Positions 17,230 through 27,707 of a stretch of DNA of 64,000 bases are shown here, piece by piece. The notes under the pieces are model-generated. The model was not told the origin of the DNA. It saw only the letters and a list, made by a program, of their open reading frames with translations, and ran no database searches. Source of the stretch: Mycobacterium kubicae (lineage in GTDB: Bacteria; Actinomycetota; Actinomycetes; Mycobacteriales; Mycobacteriaceae); assembly GCF_015689175.1 (NCBI RefSeq), contig NZ_CP065047.1, positions 4,712,001 to 4,776,000 on the forward strand, written 5' to 3'. Each line of letters begins with the position of its first letter. Position 1 is the stretch's first letter. A program made the translations under genes and the position numbers.

Positions 17230-18570
17230 ATGAACCTTCTATCGCGCATGTTCGCCCGCACGCCCTCCCTGCGGACCCGGGTGGTGGTCGCGACCGCCAT
17301 CGGCGCCGCCATCCCGGTACTGATCGTCGGCATCGTGGTGTGGGTCGGGATCACCTTGGACCGCAAGGAGCGGCTGGACCGACGCCTGGACGAGGCGGCG
17401 GGCTTCGCGATTCCTTTCGTTCCGCGCGGCCTGGACGAGATCCCGCGCTCGCCCAACGACCGAGACGCCCTGATCACCGTGCGTCGCGGCAACGTGGTGA
17501 AGTCGAACTCCGACATCACGCTGCCCAAACTGCACGCCGACTACGCCGACACCTACGTCAACGGGGTGCGCTACCGGGTGCGCACGGTGGAGATCCCGGC
17601 GCCCGAACCGACCTCGATGGCGGTGGGTGCCACCTATGACGCCACCATCGCCGAGACCAACAACCTGCACCGGCGGGTGTTGCTGATCTGTACCTTCGCC
17701 ATCGGCGCGTCGGCCGTGTTCGCGTGGCTGCTGGCCGCCTTCGCGGTGCGACCGTTCAAACAACTCGCCGAGCAGACCCGGTCGATCGACGCCGGTGACG
17801 AAGCGCCGCGCGTCGAGGTGCACGGTGCCAGTGAGGCCGTCGAGATCGCCGAGGCCATGCGGGGCATGCTGCAGCGCATCTGGAACGAGCAGGTCCGCAC
17901 CAAAGAGGCGCTGGCGTCGGCGCGCGACTTCGCCGCGGTGTCCTCGCACGAGTTGCGCACGCCGCTGACGGCGATGCGCACCAACCTGGAGGTGCTGTCC
18001 ACCCTCGACTTGCCCGAAGACCAGCGCAAAGAGGTGCTCAACGACGTCATCCGCACGCAGTCGCGCATCGAGGCCACGCTGAGCGCCCTGGAGCGGCTCG
18101 CCCAGGGCGAACTGTCCACCTCCGACGACCACGTGCCGGTCGACATCACCGACCTGCTGGACCGCGCCGCGCACGACGCCACCCGGATCTATCCCGCCAC
18201 CGACGTCTCGCTGGTGCCCTCGCCGACGTGCATCATCGTCGGCATGCCGGCCGGACTGCGCCTGACCGTGGACAACGCCATCGCCAACGCCGTCAAGCAC
18301 GGCGGCGCCACCAAGGTCCAACTGTCGGCGGTCAGCTCCCGAGCCGGCGTGGAGATCGCCGTCGACGACAACGGCACCGGCGTCCCCGAAGAGGAGCGGC
18401 AGGTGGTCTTCGAGCGCTTCTCCCGCGGGTCGACGGCGTCGCATTCCGGTTCTGGTCTGGGTTTGGCGCTGGTCGCCCAACAGGCGCAACTGCACGGCGG
18501 AACCGCTTCGCTGGAGAACAGCCCGCTGGGCGGGGCCCGACTGGTATTGCGGCTACCCGGCCCGAGTTAA
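17230..18570 (+). CDS. prrB: PrrB, sensor histidine kinase
   Basis: The 446-residue membrane kinase has a first helix TRVVVATAIGAAIPVLIVGIVVWVGI, a periplasmic sensor of about 120 residues, a second helix LLICTFAIGASAVFAWLLAAFAV, HAMP, then the phospho-acceptor His in SSHELRTPL and the ATP-binding N, G1 (DNGTGVPEE), F (FERF) and G2 (GSGLGLALV) boxes. ATG 17230 (MNLLSRMFARTP) was chosen; GTG 17221 is a possible start three codons upstream. Its TAA stop shares bases with the convergent arfC stop (TTAA at 18567-18570). Confidence 0.95.
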   Translation: MNLLSRMFARTPSLRTRVVVATAIGAAIPVLIVGIVVWVGITLDRKERLDRRLDEAAGFAIPFVPRGLDEIPRSPNDRDALITVRRGNVVKSNSDITLPKLHADYADTYVNGVRYRVRTVEIPAPEPTSMAVGATYDATIAETNNLHRRVLLICTFAIGASAVFAWLLAAFAVRPFKQLAEQTRSIDAGDEAPRVEVHGASEAVEIAEAMRGMLQRIWNEQVRTKEALASARDFAAVSSHELRTPLTAMRTNLEVLSTLDLPEDQRKEVLNDVIRTQSRIEATLSALERLAQGELSTSDDHVPVDITDLLDRAAHDATRIYPATDVSLVPSPTCIIVGMPAGLRLTVDNAIANAVKHGGATKVQLSAVSSRAGVEIAVDDNGTGVPEEERQVVFERFSRGSTASHSGSGLGLALVAQQAQLHGGTASLENSPLGGARLVLRLPGPS

Positions 18571-19238
18571 CCCTGCCCGCTGATGCTGCCGCGTTTGCGG
18601 CGCGCGCTCTTGGACCAGGGTGTGAAGAACGCGCGTGCGGCCGAATCCTCGTCGGTGAACCACACTTGGGCGATCACCCGTTCGTACGTCGAATCGTCCG
18701 GGGTGTAGTACAGCCGGGTGTCCGAGCGGCCCTTCACCAGCCATCCGGGCGGCCCGCTTCCGTCGGCTTCGGCGCGCGCGGAGCCTGGCCCGTACGGCGC
18801 GAAGGGTGTGGTCGGCATCTTCGTCGTGCGCGGCTCTCGACGCATCCGAGTCTTCTGCCTCGGGCGGTCTCTGGTGCCGGGAATTCTGCTGGTCGGCGCA
18901 TCCCTGACCGGAAGCCGTTTCGTTGCAGCGTCTTTGCCGGCCGGAACCTTCTTACCCGGCACCTTCTTCGCGGGCGGCCTCTTGCCCGGCGGGACTCTCT
19001 TGGCAGGCAGCTTCGTCGTCGGCGGCTCTTTGGCGACGGCTTTCTTCCTGGGCGCCGCCACGGCTTTCGCGGGCGCCGGCTTCTTCCGCGCGGGCGCAGG
19101 CTTGTGCGGCGGACGCTTCGCGACGGGCTTCACCACCGATGCCGGCACCCGCTGGGCGACCGGCCGCACCATCAACGCCACCGTCAGCACCATGCCCAGC
19201 AGGAACGACAGCATCGCCAGCCACCAGTGCACGTGCAT
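18567..19238 (-). CDS. arfC: ArfC-like membrane protein with Lys/Pro/Ala-rich tail
   Basis: The protein of about 223 residues has one N-terminal membrane helix (WWLAMLSFLLGMVLTVALMV), then a long basic low-complexity stretch of Lys-Pro-Ala repeats (about residues 25-120). A globular end follows with PPGWLVKGRSDTRLYYTPDDSTYERVIAQVWFTDEDSAARAFFTPW. It is last in the arfABC operon; ATG 19238 shares its A with the arfB stop (TGATG). In M. tuberculosis, arfABC supports growth at acid pH through ammonia release. From memory, ArfC there is about 175 residues, so the tail is expanded here. Confidence 0.85.
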   Translation of the reverse strand: MHVHWWLAMLSFLLGMVLTVALMVRPVAQRVPASVVKPVAKRPPHKPAPARKKPAPAKAVAAPRKKAVAKEPPTTKLPAKRVPPGKRPPAKKVPGKKVPAGKDAATKRLPVRDAPTSRIPGTRDRPRQKTRMRREPRTTKMPTTPFAPYGPGSARAEADGSGPPGWLVKGRSDTRLYYTPDDSTYERVIAQVWFTDEDSAARAFFTPWSKSARRKRGSISGQG

Positions 19239-19417
19239 CACGGCGCCCCGAGCTGGGTGGGCAGCACTTCGGTGGGCGAGTCGTCAGCCACCGTCATGTC
19301 CGCCGTGGTGGCGCCTGCCGACATCCTGTTGAACACCACCGTGACGATGCCCCAGGCCACGCCCGATCCGGCCGCGAAGGCGACCAGGTAGCACAACCAC
19401 TGCAGCAGGAAGTCCAC
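19238..19417 (-). CDS. arfB: ArfB-like small membrane protein
   Basis: This 59-residue protein starts at GTG 19417. Residues 1-32 form one membrane segment (FLLQWLCYLVAFAAGSGVAW followed by GIVTVVF), and a short acidic tail ends PTQLGAP. It begins 3 nt after the arfA stop and its TGA overlaps the arfC ATG, so the three genes are one tightly coupled operon. Its length and position match Rv0900. Too short for many gene finders. Confidence 0.85.
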   Translation of the reverse strand: MDFLLQWLCYLVAFAAGSGVAWGIVTVVFNRMSAGATTADMTVADDSPTEVLPTQLGAP

Positions 19418-19420
19418 GCG

Positions 19421-20512
19421 TCAGCCCACCAGGATCTCGACGCGGCGGTTGCGGGCGCGCCCGTCAGCGGTGTCGTTGCTGGCGATGGGATTGGTCGATC
19501 CCAGGCCCTTGGTCGTCACGTGATCGGCAGCGACGCCGTGGCTGGACAGAAAGTCGGCGACGACGGTGGCGCGCTGAGCGCTCAGCGGGATATTGATGCC
19601 CTCGGTGCCGCTGTTGTCGGTGTAGCCGTTGAGCGTCACCCGCGCGCCGGGACACGCCTTGAGCTTGTCGGCGACCTGGGTCAAGATCTGGCTGTTCTCC
19701 GGGGTGAGGCTCACCCCGTCGTTGCCGAACACGATCGCCCCGCCGCTGGTGACGGCGTTGATCGCGGCCTGCAGGTCGCTGCAGTTGGCGGGCGCGGCCG
19801 CCGGCGGCGGCGGTGGCGGTGGCGGTGGCGTAGGTGCCGCTGCGGGAGGCGGTGCCGGCGCGGGCGGCGGAGCAGGTGCGGGGGGCGGTGGAGACGAGGG
19901 CGACGGCGAGGGCTGGCCGGCGACCTGAATGTTGTTCACCACGTTGAGTCCGGGCCACGCCGTCGCGGCCGCGCGCCCAATGGCGTCCTTTTGCTCCGCG
20001 GTGGCTCCGGTCCCCGTCAACGTGACGGTGTCCTTTTCCACCTTGAGGTTGAAGTCGGTGATCGGCACGCTCGCGGTGAAAACCGGTTGTGCGTTGGAAA
20101 AGTCGAGCGCGCGCACGATCGGGTCGATGCGGATCTGGTCGATGACGTTGGTATCCGTGGTCAACAGGTCCTTGAGCGACTTCATCAGCGACGCCTTGGC
20201 GGTGTCGTCGGGGAAGTCGCCGATCAACGTGACGCTGTTGCCGCTGCGGCTGATGGACAGCAGCGCCAACGACAATCCGGGCTTGGTTGGCGTCGCGCTG
20301 CTCGGCGCAAGGGTGGGCAGCGAGCCCGTCGGTCCGGTGACGTCCAGCGGCCGCTCATAGGCGCCGTATCCGATGGCCGCCAGCAAAAACGGGATCACCG
20401 CCAACGCGACGAACCAGGTGTGGCCGAGCGGGTGGCGCTCGAATCTCGGGGGCCGGCGCGCGTCGGCGATGGGCGCCGACGTTTCGCTGACTTTCGGCTC
20501 CAATCCGACCAT
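19421..20512 (-). CDS. arfA: ArfA (OmpATb), BON plus OmpA-domain membrane protein
   Basis: The 363-residue protein has a cytoplasmic N-terminus, one membrane helix ([21 protein letters not shown]) and a BON-type domain (about 75-200). A long Pro/Ala linker follows, then an OmpA-like peptidoglycan-binding domain with [22 protein letters not shown] and [11 protein letters not shown]. tuberculosis ArfA is 326 residues from memory; the extra length here is mostly in the proline-rich linker (about 203-240). It anchors the envelope and works in acid adaptation with ArfB and ArfC. Start ATG 20512 follows a GGGAGGAG purine tract. Confidence 0.93.
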   Translation of the reverse strand: MVGLEPKVSETSAPIADARRPPRFERHPLGHTWFVALAVIPFLLAAIGYGAYERPLDVTGPTGSLPTLAPSSATPTKPGLSLALLSISRSGNSVTLIGDFPDDTAKASLMKSLKDLLTTDTNVIDQIRIDPIVRALDFSNAQPVFTASVPITDFNLKVEKDTVTLTGTGATAEQKDAIGRAAATAWPGLNVVNNIQVAGQPSPSPSSPPPPAPAPPPAPAPPPAAAPTPPPPPPPPPAAAPANCSDLQAAINAVTSGGAIVFGNDGVSLTPENSQILTQVADKLKACPGARVTLNGYTDNSGTEGINIPLSAQRATVVADFLSSHGVAADHVTTKGLGSTNPIASNDTADGRARNRRVEILVG

Positions 20513-20617
20513 TGCTCCTCCCTCCCCTTGTTCGAGCAGCAGCAGACCGTGTTGCAGGCGATAAGCAGCCTACCGAGTCAAGACCACCTGACCGGTGTTC
20601 TCGGGCACACTGGAGCG

Positions 20618-20881
20618 ATGGGTAACGGAGAGAAACCATCGGACAACGACACCTTGGCGCATATCCGCGACCTCGTCGCCCAGGAAAAGGAGCTGCGCGC
20701 TCAGGTACAACAGGGCGACATCAGTACCGACGAGGAGCACGCCCAGCTGCGCCGCCTCGAAGCCGAACTCGATCAGTGTTGGGACTTGCTGCGGCAGCGG
20801 CGCGCACTGCGCGAGACCGGCGGTGACCCGCGTGAGGCGCAGGTCCGCCCGGCCGACGAAGTCGAGGGTTACCTCAACTGA
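20618..20881 (+). CDS. DUF2630 small protein (Rv0898c-like)
   Basis: The 87-residue charged, helical protein (DTLAHIRDLVAQEKELRAQVQQ, HAQLRRLEAELDQCWDLLRQRRALR) matches DUF2630, found across actinobacteria and likely a short coiled coil. It starts at ATG 20618 and is divergent from arfA. The next gene starts 6 nt after its stop, so the two probably form an operon. Function unknown. Confidence 0.85.
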   Translation: MGNGEKPSDNDTLAHIRDLVAQEKELRAQVQQGDISTDEEHAQLRRLEAELDQCWDLLRQRRALRETGGDPREAQVRPADEVEGYLN

Positions 20882-20887
20882 CCTCGG

Positions 20888-22447
20888 GTGGCTAACGATT
20901 ACGACGTCATCGTCGTAGGGGGCGGCCACAACGGCCTGATCGCGGCGGCCTACCTCGCCCGGGCCGGGCTTCGGGTGCGGTTGCTCGAGCGCCTGGCCCA
21001 CACCGGCGGCGCCGCAGTGTCGGCGCAGCCCTTCGAGGGCGTCGACGTTCGCCTCTCCCGCTATTCCTATCTGGTCAGTCTGCTGCCGCGACGCATCGTC
21101 GACGACCTCGGCGCCGCGGTGCGGCTGGCCCGACGGCCGTATTCCTCCTACACCCCCGATCCACAGACGGGTGGCAGCCGAGGTCTGCTGATCGGCGCCG
21201 ACGGTTCACAGACCTTCGCCGCGGTGGACGCGGCCGGCGACCAGCGCGGGTTCACCGAGTTCTACCGACGTTGCCGGCTGGTCACCGAACGGCTCTGGCC
21301 GACGCTGCTCGAGCCGCTGCGCACCCGCGCACAAGCCCGGCGCCACGTGCTGGGCGCCGGCGACCCTGCTGCGGCGGCAGCGTGGCGGGCCATGATCGAG
21401 GAGCCGATCGGGCACGCCATCACCGAGTCGGTCCGCAGCGATCTGGTGCGCGGGGTGATCGCCACCGACGCGCTGATCGGCACCTTCGCTCGATTGAACG
21501 ATCCGTCGCTGCTGGCGAACGTTTGCTTCCTGTATCACGTGCTCGGCCAGGGCACCGGGGCGTGGAACGTCCCCGTCGGGGGCATGGGCGCGGTGACCTC
21601 CGCACTGGCCGCTGCTGCCGTCGCTCACGGTGCCGAAATCACCACCGGCGCAGAGGTTTTCGCTATCACACCGAGCGGGGAGGTCGCTTTCCGCCGCGAC
21701 GGCCGGCAACACCGGGCGCGCAGCCGGTTCGTGCTCTGCGGCGTCAGCCCCACGGTCCTTGCCGGCCTGCTGGGCGAGGCGGCGCCGGCTTCGGCGCCGG
21801 GCGCCCAGGTCAAGGTCAACATGGTGGTCCGGCGGTTGCCCAGGTTGCGCGACGGTGCCGTGACACCCGAGCAGGCCTTCGCCGGAACCTTGCACGTCAA
21901 CGAGACCTGGTCGCAACTGGACGACGCCTACCTGCGGGCCGCCGGCGGACGGGTCCCCGAGCCGTTGCCGTGCGAGGCGTACTGCCATTCGCTGACCGAC
22001 CCCAGCATCCTGTCTGCCGACCTGCGCGACGCCGGTGCGCACACCATGACGGTGTTCGGCTTGCACACACCGCACTCGGTCTTCGGCGATGCCGAGGGGC
22101 TAGCCGACCAACTGACCGAAGCGGTGCTCGCGTCGCTGAATTCGGTGCTGGCCGAACCCATTCAGAACGTCCTGATGACCGATGCGCGGGAACGGCCGTG
22201 CATCGAGACGACAACCACTGCCGACTTGCAGCGCACCTTGCAGATGACCGCGGGCCATATCTTCCACGGCTCGTTGTCCTGGCCGTTCGCCGAGGACGGG
22301 GACCCGCTGGACACCCCGGCCCGGCGCTGGGGAGTGGCCACCGAGCACGAGCGGATCATGGTGTGCGGGTCGGGCGCCCGCCGCGGGGGTGCGGTCTCGG
22401 GCATCGGCGGCCACAACGCCGCCATGGCGGTGCTGGAGTCGCTGTAA
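20888..22447 (+). CDS. FAD-dependent oxidoreductase, phytoene desaturase-like (Rv0897c-like)
   Basis: The 519-residue protein starts at GTG 20888. It opens with the dinucleotide-binding motif [21 protein letters not shown], then [14 protein letters not shown]; it has [18 protein letters not shown] in the middle and ends with [24 protein letters not shown], the FAD-contacting tail of the amine oxidase/carotenoid desaturase/PYROXD2 group. It would oxidise or isomerise a lipid-like substrate; the exact reaction is unknown. It forms a likely operon with the DUF2630 gene. Confidence 0.87.
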   Translation: MANDYDVIVVGGGHNGLIAAAYLARAGLRVRLLERLAHTGGAAVSAQPFEGVDVRLSRYSYLVSLLPRRIVDDLGAAVRLARRPYSSYTPDPQTGGSRGLLIGADGSQTFAAVDAAGDQRGFTEFYRRCRLVTERLWPTLLEPLRTRAQARRHVLGAGDPAAAAAWRAMIEEPIGHAITESVRSDLVRGVIATDALIGTFARLNDPSLLANVCFLYHVLGQGTGAWNVPVGGMGAVTSALAAAAVAHGAEITTGAEVFAITPSGEVAFRRDGRQHRARSRFVLCGVSPTVLAGLLGEAAPASAPGAQVKVNMVVRRLPRLRDGAVTPEQAFAGTLHVNETWSQLDDAYLRAAGGRVPEPLPCEAYCHSLTDPSILSADLRDAGAHTMTVFGLHTPHSVFGDAEGLADQLTEAVLASLNSVLAEPIQNVLMTDARERPCIETTTTADLQRTLQMTAGHIFHGSLSWPFAEDGDPLDTPARRWGVATEHERIMVCGSGARRGGAVSGIGGHNAAMAVLESL

Positions 22448-22544
22448 TACCTTCTGGCCGCCAGGACTTTTGGCCGCCGAGGGTGCGCAGTTGTACGCCA
22501 ATTACGGCGTGTCGGCGTACAGACACGCACGCTCGCGGGAGAGG

Positions 22545-23837
<1,293 letters not shown>

Positions 23838-23951
23838 GAGAACCCCTTTGCGCTCTGGCTTGGATGGCTGCCCCAGTCGGTGCGTCATAGCTGAAGGTAG
23901 TCGTTATTCCCCAGGCGTGCCTGCCCGGGGTCGGGTCTGCAGGTCGGCCGC

Positions 23952-25273
23952 TCAGTTGTCCGTTGCTCGGGGGCCGGTTTCGCGCCGGGCGACGGCTCTG
24001 GGGGCCTGGTAACGCAGGAATGCGGGCGCCGCCAGCGCGGCGATCAGCACCCCGACCACCACCAGCGCGCCTCCCCCGGCCGCCGCGGCCGTCGTCCCGA
24101 TCGCGGCCGCCGCGGCGCCGTGCAGCGTGTCGGCCAGGCGCGGTCCGCCGCCGACGACGACGGCGAACACCCCTTGCAGGCGACCGACCAGCTCATCGGA
24201 GGCGGCTTGCTGCAGGATGGTCTGCCGGAAGGCGGCCGACACCATATCGGCGGCACCGCCGGCAGCCAGGAACGCCAACGCCGCCCACAGCATCACCCCG
24301 GCCCGGCCGTGCGCCCAGCCACTGGCCAAACCGAAGCCGACCATCGACAGGCCCCACACCACGATCGCGACGATGATGGTCAGGCCCTGGCGCCGGATGC
24401 GCGGCAGCCAGCCGGAGAACACCCCACCGGCCACCGCCCCGACCGACATCGCCGCGGCCAGCAACGCCATCGCCGAGCCGCCCTCGATGGGACCGCCGAA
24501 GCTCTGGTGCGCCAGCTGCGGGAACAACGCCCGCGGCATGCCCAGGATCATCGCTATGAGATCCACCACGAACGACATCAGCACCACGGTGTTGCCGGCC
24601 AGGTAGCGGAAGCCCTCGAGCACCGCGCCCACGCCCCACCGGGCCCGCGCGGCGTCGCCGGTGTCCAGCGCCGGCATCGGCGCCAGCCGGAAGGTCGCCC
24701 AGATCGGCGCCAGGCACGTCACGGTGTCGAGCAGATACAACGTCGACAGGTCGACCCACTTGAGCAGTAGACCTGCCAGCAGCGGACCGGCGATGGCCCC
24801 GAACTGAGCGACCGTCATGTTCAGCGAGTTCGCCGGCGCCAGTTGAGGTCCCGGCAACATACGGGGAATGGCCGCCGAGCGGGCCGGCGAATTGACCGCG
24901 AAGAAGCTTTGCTGCAGCGCCAGCAGACACAGCACCACCCACACGTTGTTCAGCGACAGCGCGGCCTGCAGCCACAACAGCAGCGACGACGCCGCCAGCC
25001 CGCAGGATGCGACCACCAGCAACAACCGCCGATCCATCGCGTCGGCCCAGGCTCCGCCCAGCAGACCGAACACCACCAGCGGCACCAGCGCGAAGAATCC
25101 GGCCAGCCCGACATACGCCGAGTTCTGGGTCAGTGCATAGATCTGCCCGGCACCGCGAAGATAGTCAGGTTGGCGCCGATGACCGTCGGTATGCCGGCCA
25201 GCCACAGCCGCCGGAACTCCGGTGTGCGCAGCGGCGTGGTGTCAGCCAGAAGCCGCGATGTGCCGATTGTTCC
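23952..25273 (-). pseudogene. Frameshifted MFS transporter
   Basis: Two frames together encode one major facilitator protein of about 440 residues. The N-terminal part runs TIGTSRLLADTTPLRTPEF to NLTIFAVP in one frame. The rest, from QIYALTQNSAYVGLAGFFALVPL with about eleven further membrane segments, is in another frame from about 25147. One base appears missing near 25144-25152, where VPVQIYAL would be expected. The N-terminal frame also lacks a clear ATG, GTG or TTG: the codons at its head are GGA ACA ATC at 25265-25273. It is either a decayed gene or a sequence error plus a rare start. A polypeptide from the internal part alone would lack the first helix. Confidence 0.75.
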
Positions 25274-25313
25274 GCCCCTTTCGCCTCGACCCGCGCGCCT
25301 TTTCAGCGCGGTG

Positions 25314-25973
25314 TCAAGGCTGCAGGCGCTCGATTGTTCCGCCGCTGACGCGAATCCGGTTGTGTACCCGGTTTTCGCGGCCCTGCCAGAATTCCACCAC
25401 CTCGGCAGCGATGAGGTACCCACCCCAGTCCGGTGGCACCGGAACGTGATCCAGATGAGAAAAGCGCGCCGTCACTTCGGCGAGCTGGTCGAGCAACGCC
25501 GCGCGCGAGGCGATCGGTTGCGACTGGTGCGACGCCCACGCGCCCAACTGCGAGCCGCGGGGCCGTTTGGACCAGTACTCCTGGGTGACGACCCGGTCGA
25601 CTCGCCGCACCGGGCCACGGATGTGCACCTGCCGGCCCAGCGCGTACCACGGGAACGTCGCGCTGGCATAGGGTGTGGCCGCGAGTTCGACGCCCTTGGC
25701 CGAGTCGTAGTTGGTGAAAAAGGTGACCCCGGCTTCGTCGACGTCCTTGCACAACACCGTTCGACTGACCGGCTTCCCCGCCGCGACGGTGGCCAGCACC
25801 ATCGCGTTGGGCTCGGCGACGCCGGCGCGTTCGGCGTCCTCGAGCCACCTGCGGAACAACGCCAGCCAACCCTCGGCAAGCCAATCCACATCGAGGTCGG
25901 GACTGCCGTCTTTCTCGACGGATCCGTACTCCACTCGCATCCCGGCCAGGTGCTGCTCGTGTGGTCCTGCCAT
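25314..25973 (-). CDS. pdxH: PdxH, pyridoxine/pyridoxamine 5'-phosphate oxidase
   Basis: The 219-residue FMN enzyme oxidises PNP or PMP to pyridoxal 5'-phosphate. Family motifs include [43 protein letters not shown] (FMN binding), [25 protein letters not shown] and the C-terminal [11 protein letters not shown] with the substrate-binding Arg and His. ATG 25973 gives a length near the usual 215-225. It is divergent from citA across 73 nt holding a near-perfect palindrome. In M. tuberculosis pdxH is elsewhere (Rv2607, from memory), so this linkage differs. Confidence 0.93.
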   Translation of the reverse strand: MAGPHEQHLAGMRVEYGSVEKDGSPDLDVDWLAEGWLALFRRWLEDAERAGVAEPNAMVLATVAAGKPVSRTVLCKDVDEAGVTFFTNYDSAKGVELAATPYASATFPWYALGRQVHIRGPVRRVDRVVTQEYWSKRPRGSQLGAWASHQSQPIASRAALLDQLAEVTARFSHLDHVPVPPDWGGYLIAAEVVEFWQGRENRVHNRIRVSGGTIERLQP

Positions 25974-25983
25974 TGCCCCAACG

Positions 25984-26012
25984 CTACCCGCCGGTTAGTT
26001 ACCGGCCGGTAG
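25984..26012. promoter_or_regulatory. Palindrome between pdxH and citA
   Basis: Arms of 12 nt (CTACCCGCCGGT and ACCGGCCGGTAG) pair at 11 of 12 positions around a TAGTT spacer. The site is 10 nt upstream of the pdxH start and 34 nt upstream of citA, the position of an operator acting on one or both promoters. The binding protein is unknown; no regulator gene is adjacent. Confidence 0.5.
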
Positions 26013-26046
26013 CGACGGCTCCGGGATGGGGTGCGAGAATCCCCCC

Positions 26047-27168
26047 ATGACTGTGGTCCCCGAGGATTTCGTCCCAGGTTTGGAAGGCGTCGTGGCCTTC
26101 ACCACCAAGATCGCCGAACCCGACAAAGACGGTGGCGCGTTGCGCTACCGGGGGGTCGACATCGAGGACCTGGTTGGCCGGGGGGTCACGTTCGGCAACG
26201 TGTGGGCGCTGTTGGTCGACGGGGATTTCGGTCGCGGCTTGCCGCCGGCCGAACCGTTCCCGCTGCCGATCCACACCGGTGACGTTCGGGTCGACGTGCA
26301 GGCGGGATTGGCCATGCTGGCGCCCATCTGGGGCTACAAGCCGTTGCTGGACACCAATGAGCCCACGGCCCGCGACCAGCTTGCCCGCGCGTCGGTGATG
26401 GCACTGTCTTATGTCGCGCAGTCCGGACGCGGCATCTACCAGCCGGCGGTTCCTCAGCGCGTCATCGACGAATGCCCGACCGTCACAGCGCGTTTCATGA
26501 CCCGCTGGCGGGGCGAGCCGGATCCCCGGCACATCGAGGCGATCGACGCGTACTGGGTGTCGGCCGCTGAGCACGGCATGAACGCGTCGACCTTCACCGC
26601 TCGGGTGATCGCCTCGACCGGCGCCGACGTGGCCGCCGCGCTGTCGGGGGCGATCGGCGCGATGAGCGGTCCCCTGCACGGGGGAGCCCCAGCCCGAGTG
26701 TTGCCGATGATCGAAGAAGTCGAGCGCACCGGCGACGCCCGCGGCCTGGTGAAGGGCATCCTGGACCGCAAGGAAAAGCTGATGGGCTTCGGGCACCGGG
26801 TGTATCGCGCGGAGGATCCTCGCGCCCGGGTTTTGCGGGCGACCGCCAAGAGGCTGGGCGCGCCGCGCTACGAGGTCGCGGTCGCGCTGGAGCAGGCGGC
26901 CCTGGCCGAGCTGCGAGAGCGGCGTCCGGACCGCCCGATCGAGACGAACGTCGAGTTCTGGGCCGCGGTCATTCTGGACTTCGCCGAGGTGCCGGCCAGC
27001 ATGATGCCGGCCATGTTCACCTGCGGGCGCACGGCGGGGTGGTGTGCGCACATCCTCGAGCAGAAGAGGCTGGGCAAGTTGGTGCGCCCGTCGGCCATCT
27101 ACGTCGGGCCCGGCCCGCGCAGCCCGGAGTCGGTCGAAGGCTGGGACCAGGTACGCACCAGCGCCTAG
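26047..27168 (+). CDS. citA: CitA, second citrate synthase
   Basis: The 373-residue citrate synthase of the shorter, 2-methylcitrate synthase-like branch has GGALRYRGVDIEDLVGRG, SAAEHGMNASTFTARVIAST, SGPLHGGAPARVLPMI (His), [18 protein letters not shown] (His) and ETNVEFWAAVILDF (Asp region). The start ATG 26047 (MTVVPEDF) was chosen because it matches M. tuberculosis CitA; an upstream in-frame start at 26026 lacks support. It is about 2.2 kb from the gltA2 start, so two citrate synthases bracket pdxH and the broken MFS gene. Confidence 0.93.
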   Translation: MTVVPEDFVPGLEGVVAFTTKIAEPDKDGGALRYRGVDIEDLVGRGVTFGNVWALLVDGDFGRGLPPAEPFPLPIHTGDVRVDVQAGLAMLAPIWGYKPLLDTNEPTARDQLARASVMALSYVAQSGRGIYQPAVPQRVIDECPTVTARFMTRWRGEPDPRHIEAIDAYWVSAAEHGMNASTFTARVIASTGADVAAALSGAIGAMSGPLHGGAPARVLPMIEEVERTGDARGLVKGILDRKEKLMGFGHRVYRAEDPRARVLRATAKRLGAPRYEVAVALEQAALAELRERRPDRPIETNVEFWAAVILDFAEVPASMMPAMFTCGRTAGWCAHILEQKRLGKLVRPSAIYVGPGPRSPESVEGWDQVRTSA

Positions 27169-27251
27169 GGTGCGATGAGTTTTGTCGCTTCTCCCGGTCA
27201 GTCTTGGTGAGCCCCGGACGGGCGACCAATCACCACTAAGGAGTGATCACC

Positions 27252-27707
27252 ATGGCCATCACCGTTGAACCCGCGTTGTCCCCCCACCTCGTCGTCGACG
27301 ACGCCGCCGCGGCGATCGATTTTTATGTCAAAGCGTTTGACGCCGTCGAGCTGGGCCGCGTGCCCGGCCCTCAGGGCAAGTTGGTCCACGCCGCGCTGCG
27401 CATCAACGGCTTCATGGTGATGCTCAACGACGACTTCCCCGAAATGTGTGGCGGCAAGTCGATGACGCCGAAGGCGTTGGGCGGCACGCCGGTCACCATC
27501 CACCTCACCGTCACCGACGTCGACGCGAAGTTCCAGCGCGCCGTCGACGCCGGTGCGACCGTCGTGCTCCCGCTCGACGACCAGATGTGGGGCGACCGCT
27601 ACGGAGTGGTGCAGGACCCCTTCGGTCACCAGTGGTCGCTGGGCCAACCGGTGCGCGAGGTCAGCATGGAAGAGCTGCAGGCCGCCATGTCCGCGCAATC
27701 CGGATAG
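27252..27707 (+). CDS. VOC-family protein, PhnB-like (Rv0887c-like)
   Basis: The 151-residue VOC protein of the PhnB/YdeI-like type begins PALSPHLVVDDAAAAIDFYVKAFDAVELGRVPGPQGKLVHAALRINGFMVML and ends GDRYGVVQDPFGHQWSL. ATG 27252 was chosen because AAGGAG at 27238-27243 gives proper spacing. Its TAG is directly followed by the convergent fprB stop with no base between. Role unknown. In M. tuberculosis the spmT gene lies between citA and this gene; it is absent here. Confidence 0.85.
   Translation: MAITVEPALSPHLVVDDAAAAIDFYVKAFDAVELGRVPGPQGKLVHAALRINGFMVMLNDDFPEMCGGKSMTPKALGGTPVTIHLTVTDVDAKFQRAVDAGATVVLPLDDQMWGDRYGVVQDPFGHQWSLGQPVREVSMEELQAAMSAQSG

Noticed and set aside
25140..25160. Programmed frameshift in the MFS gene
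   Set aside because: No slippery heptamer or following stem was seen, and the start codon is also missing, so decay or sequence error is more likely.
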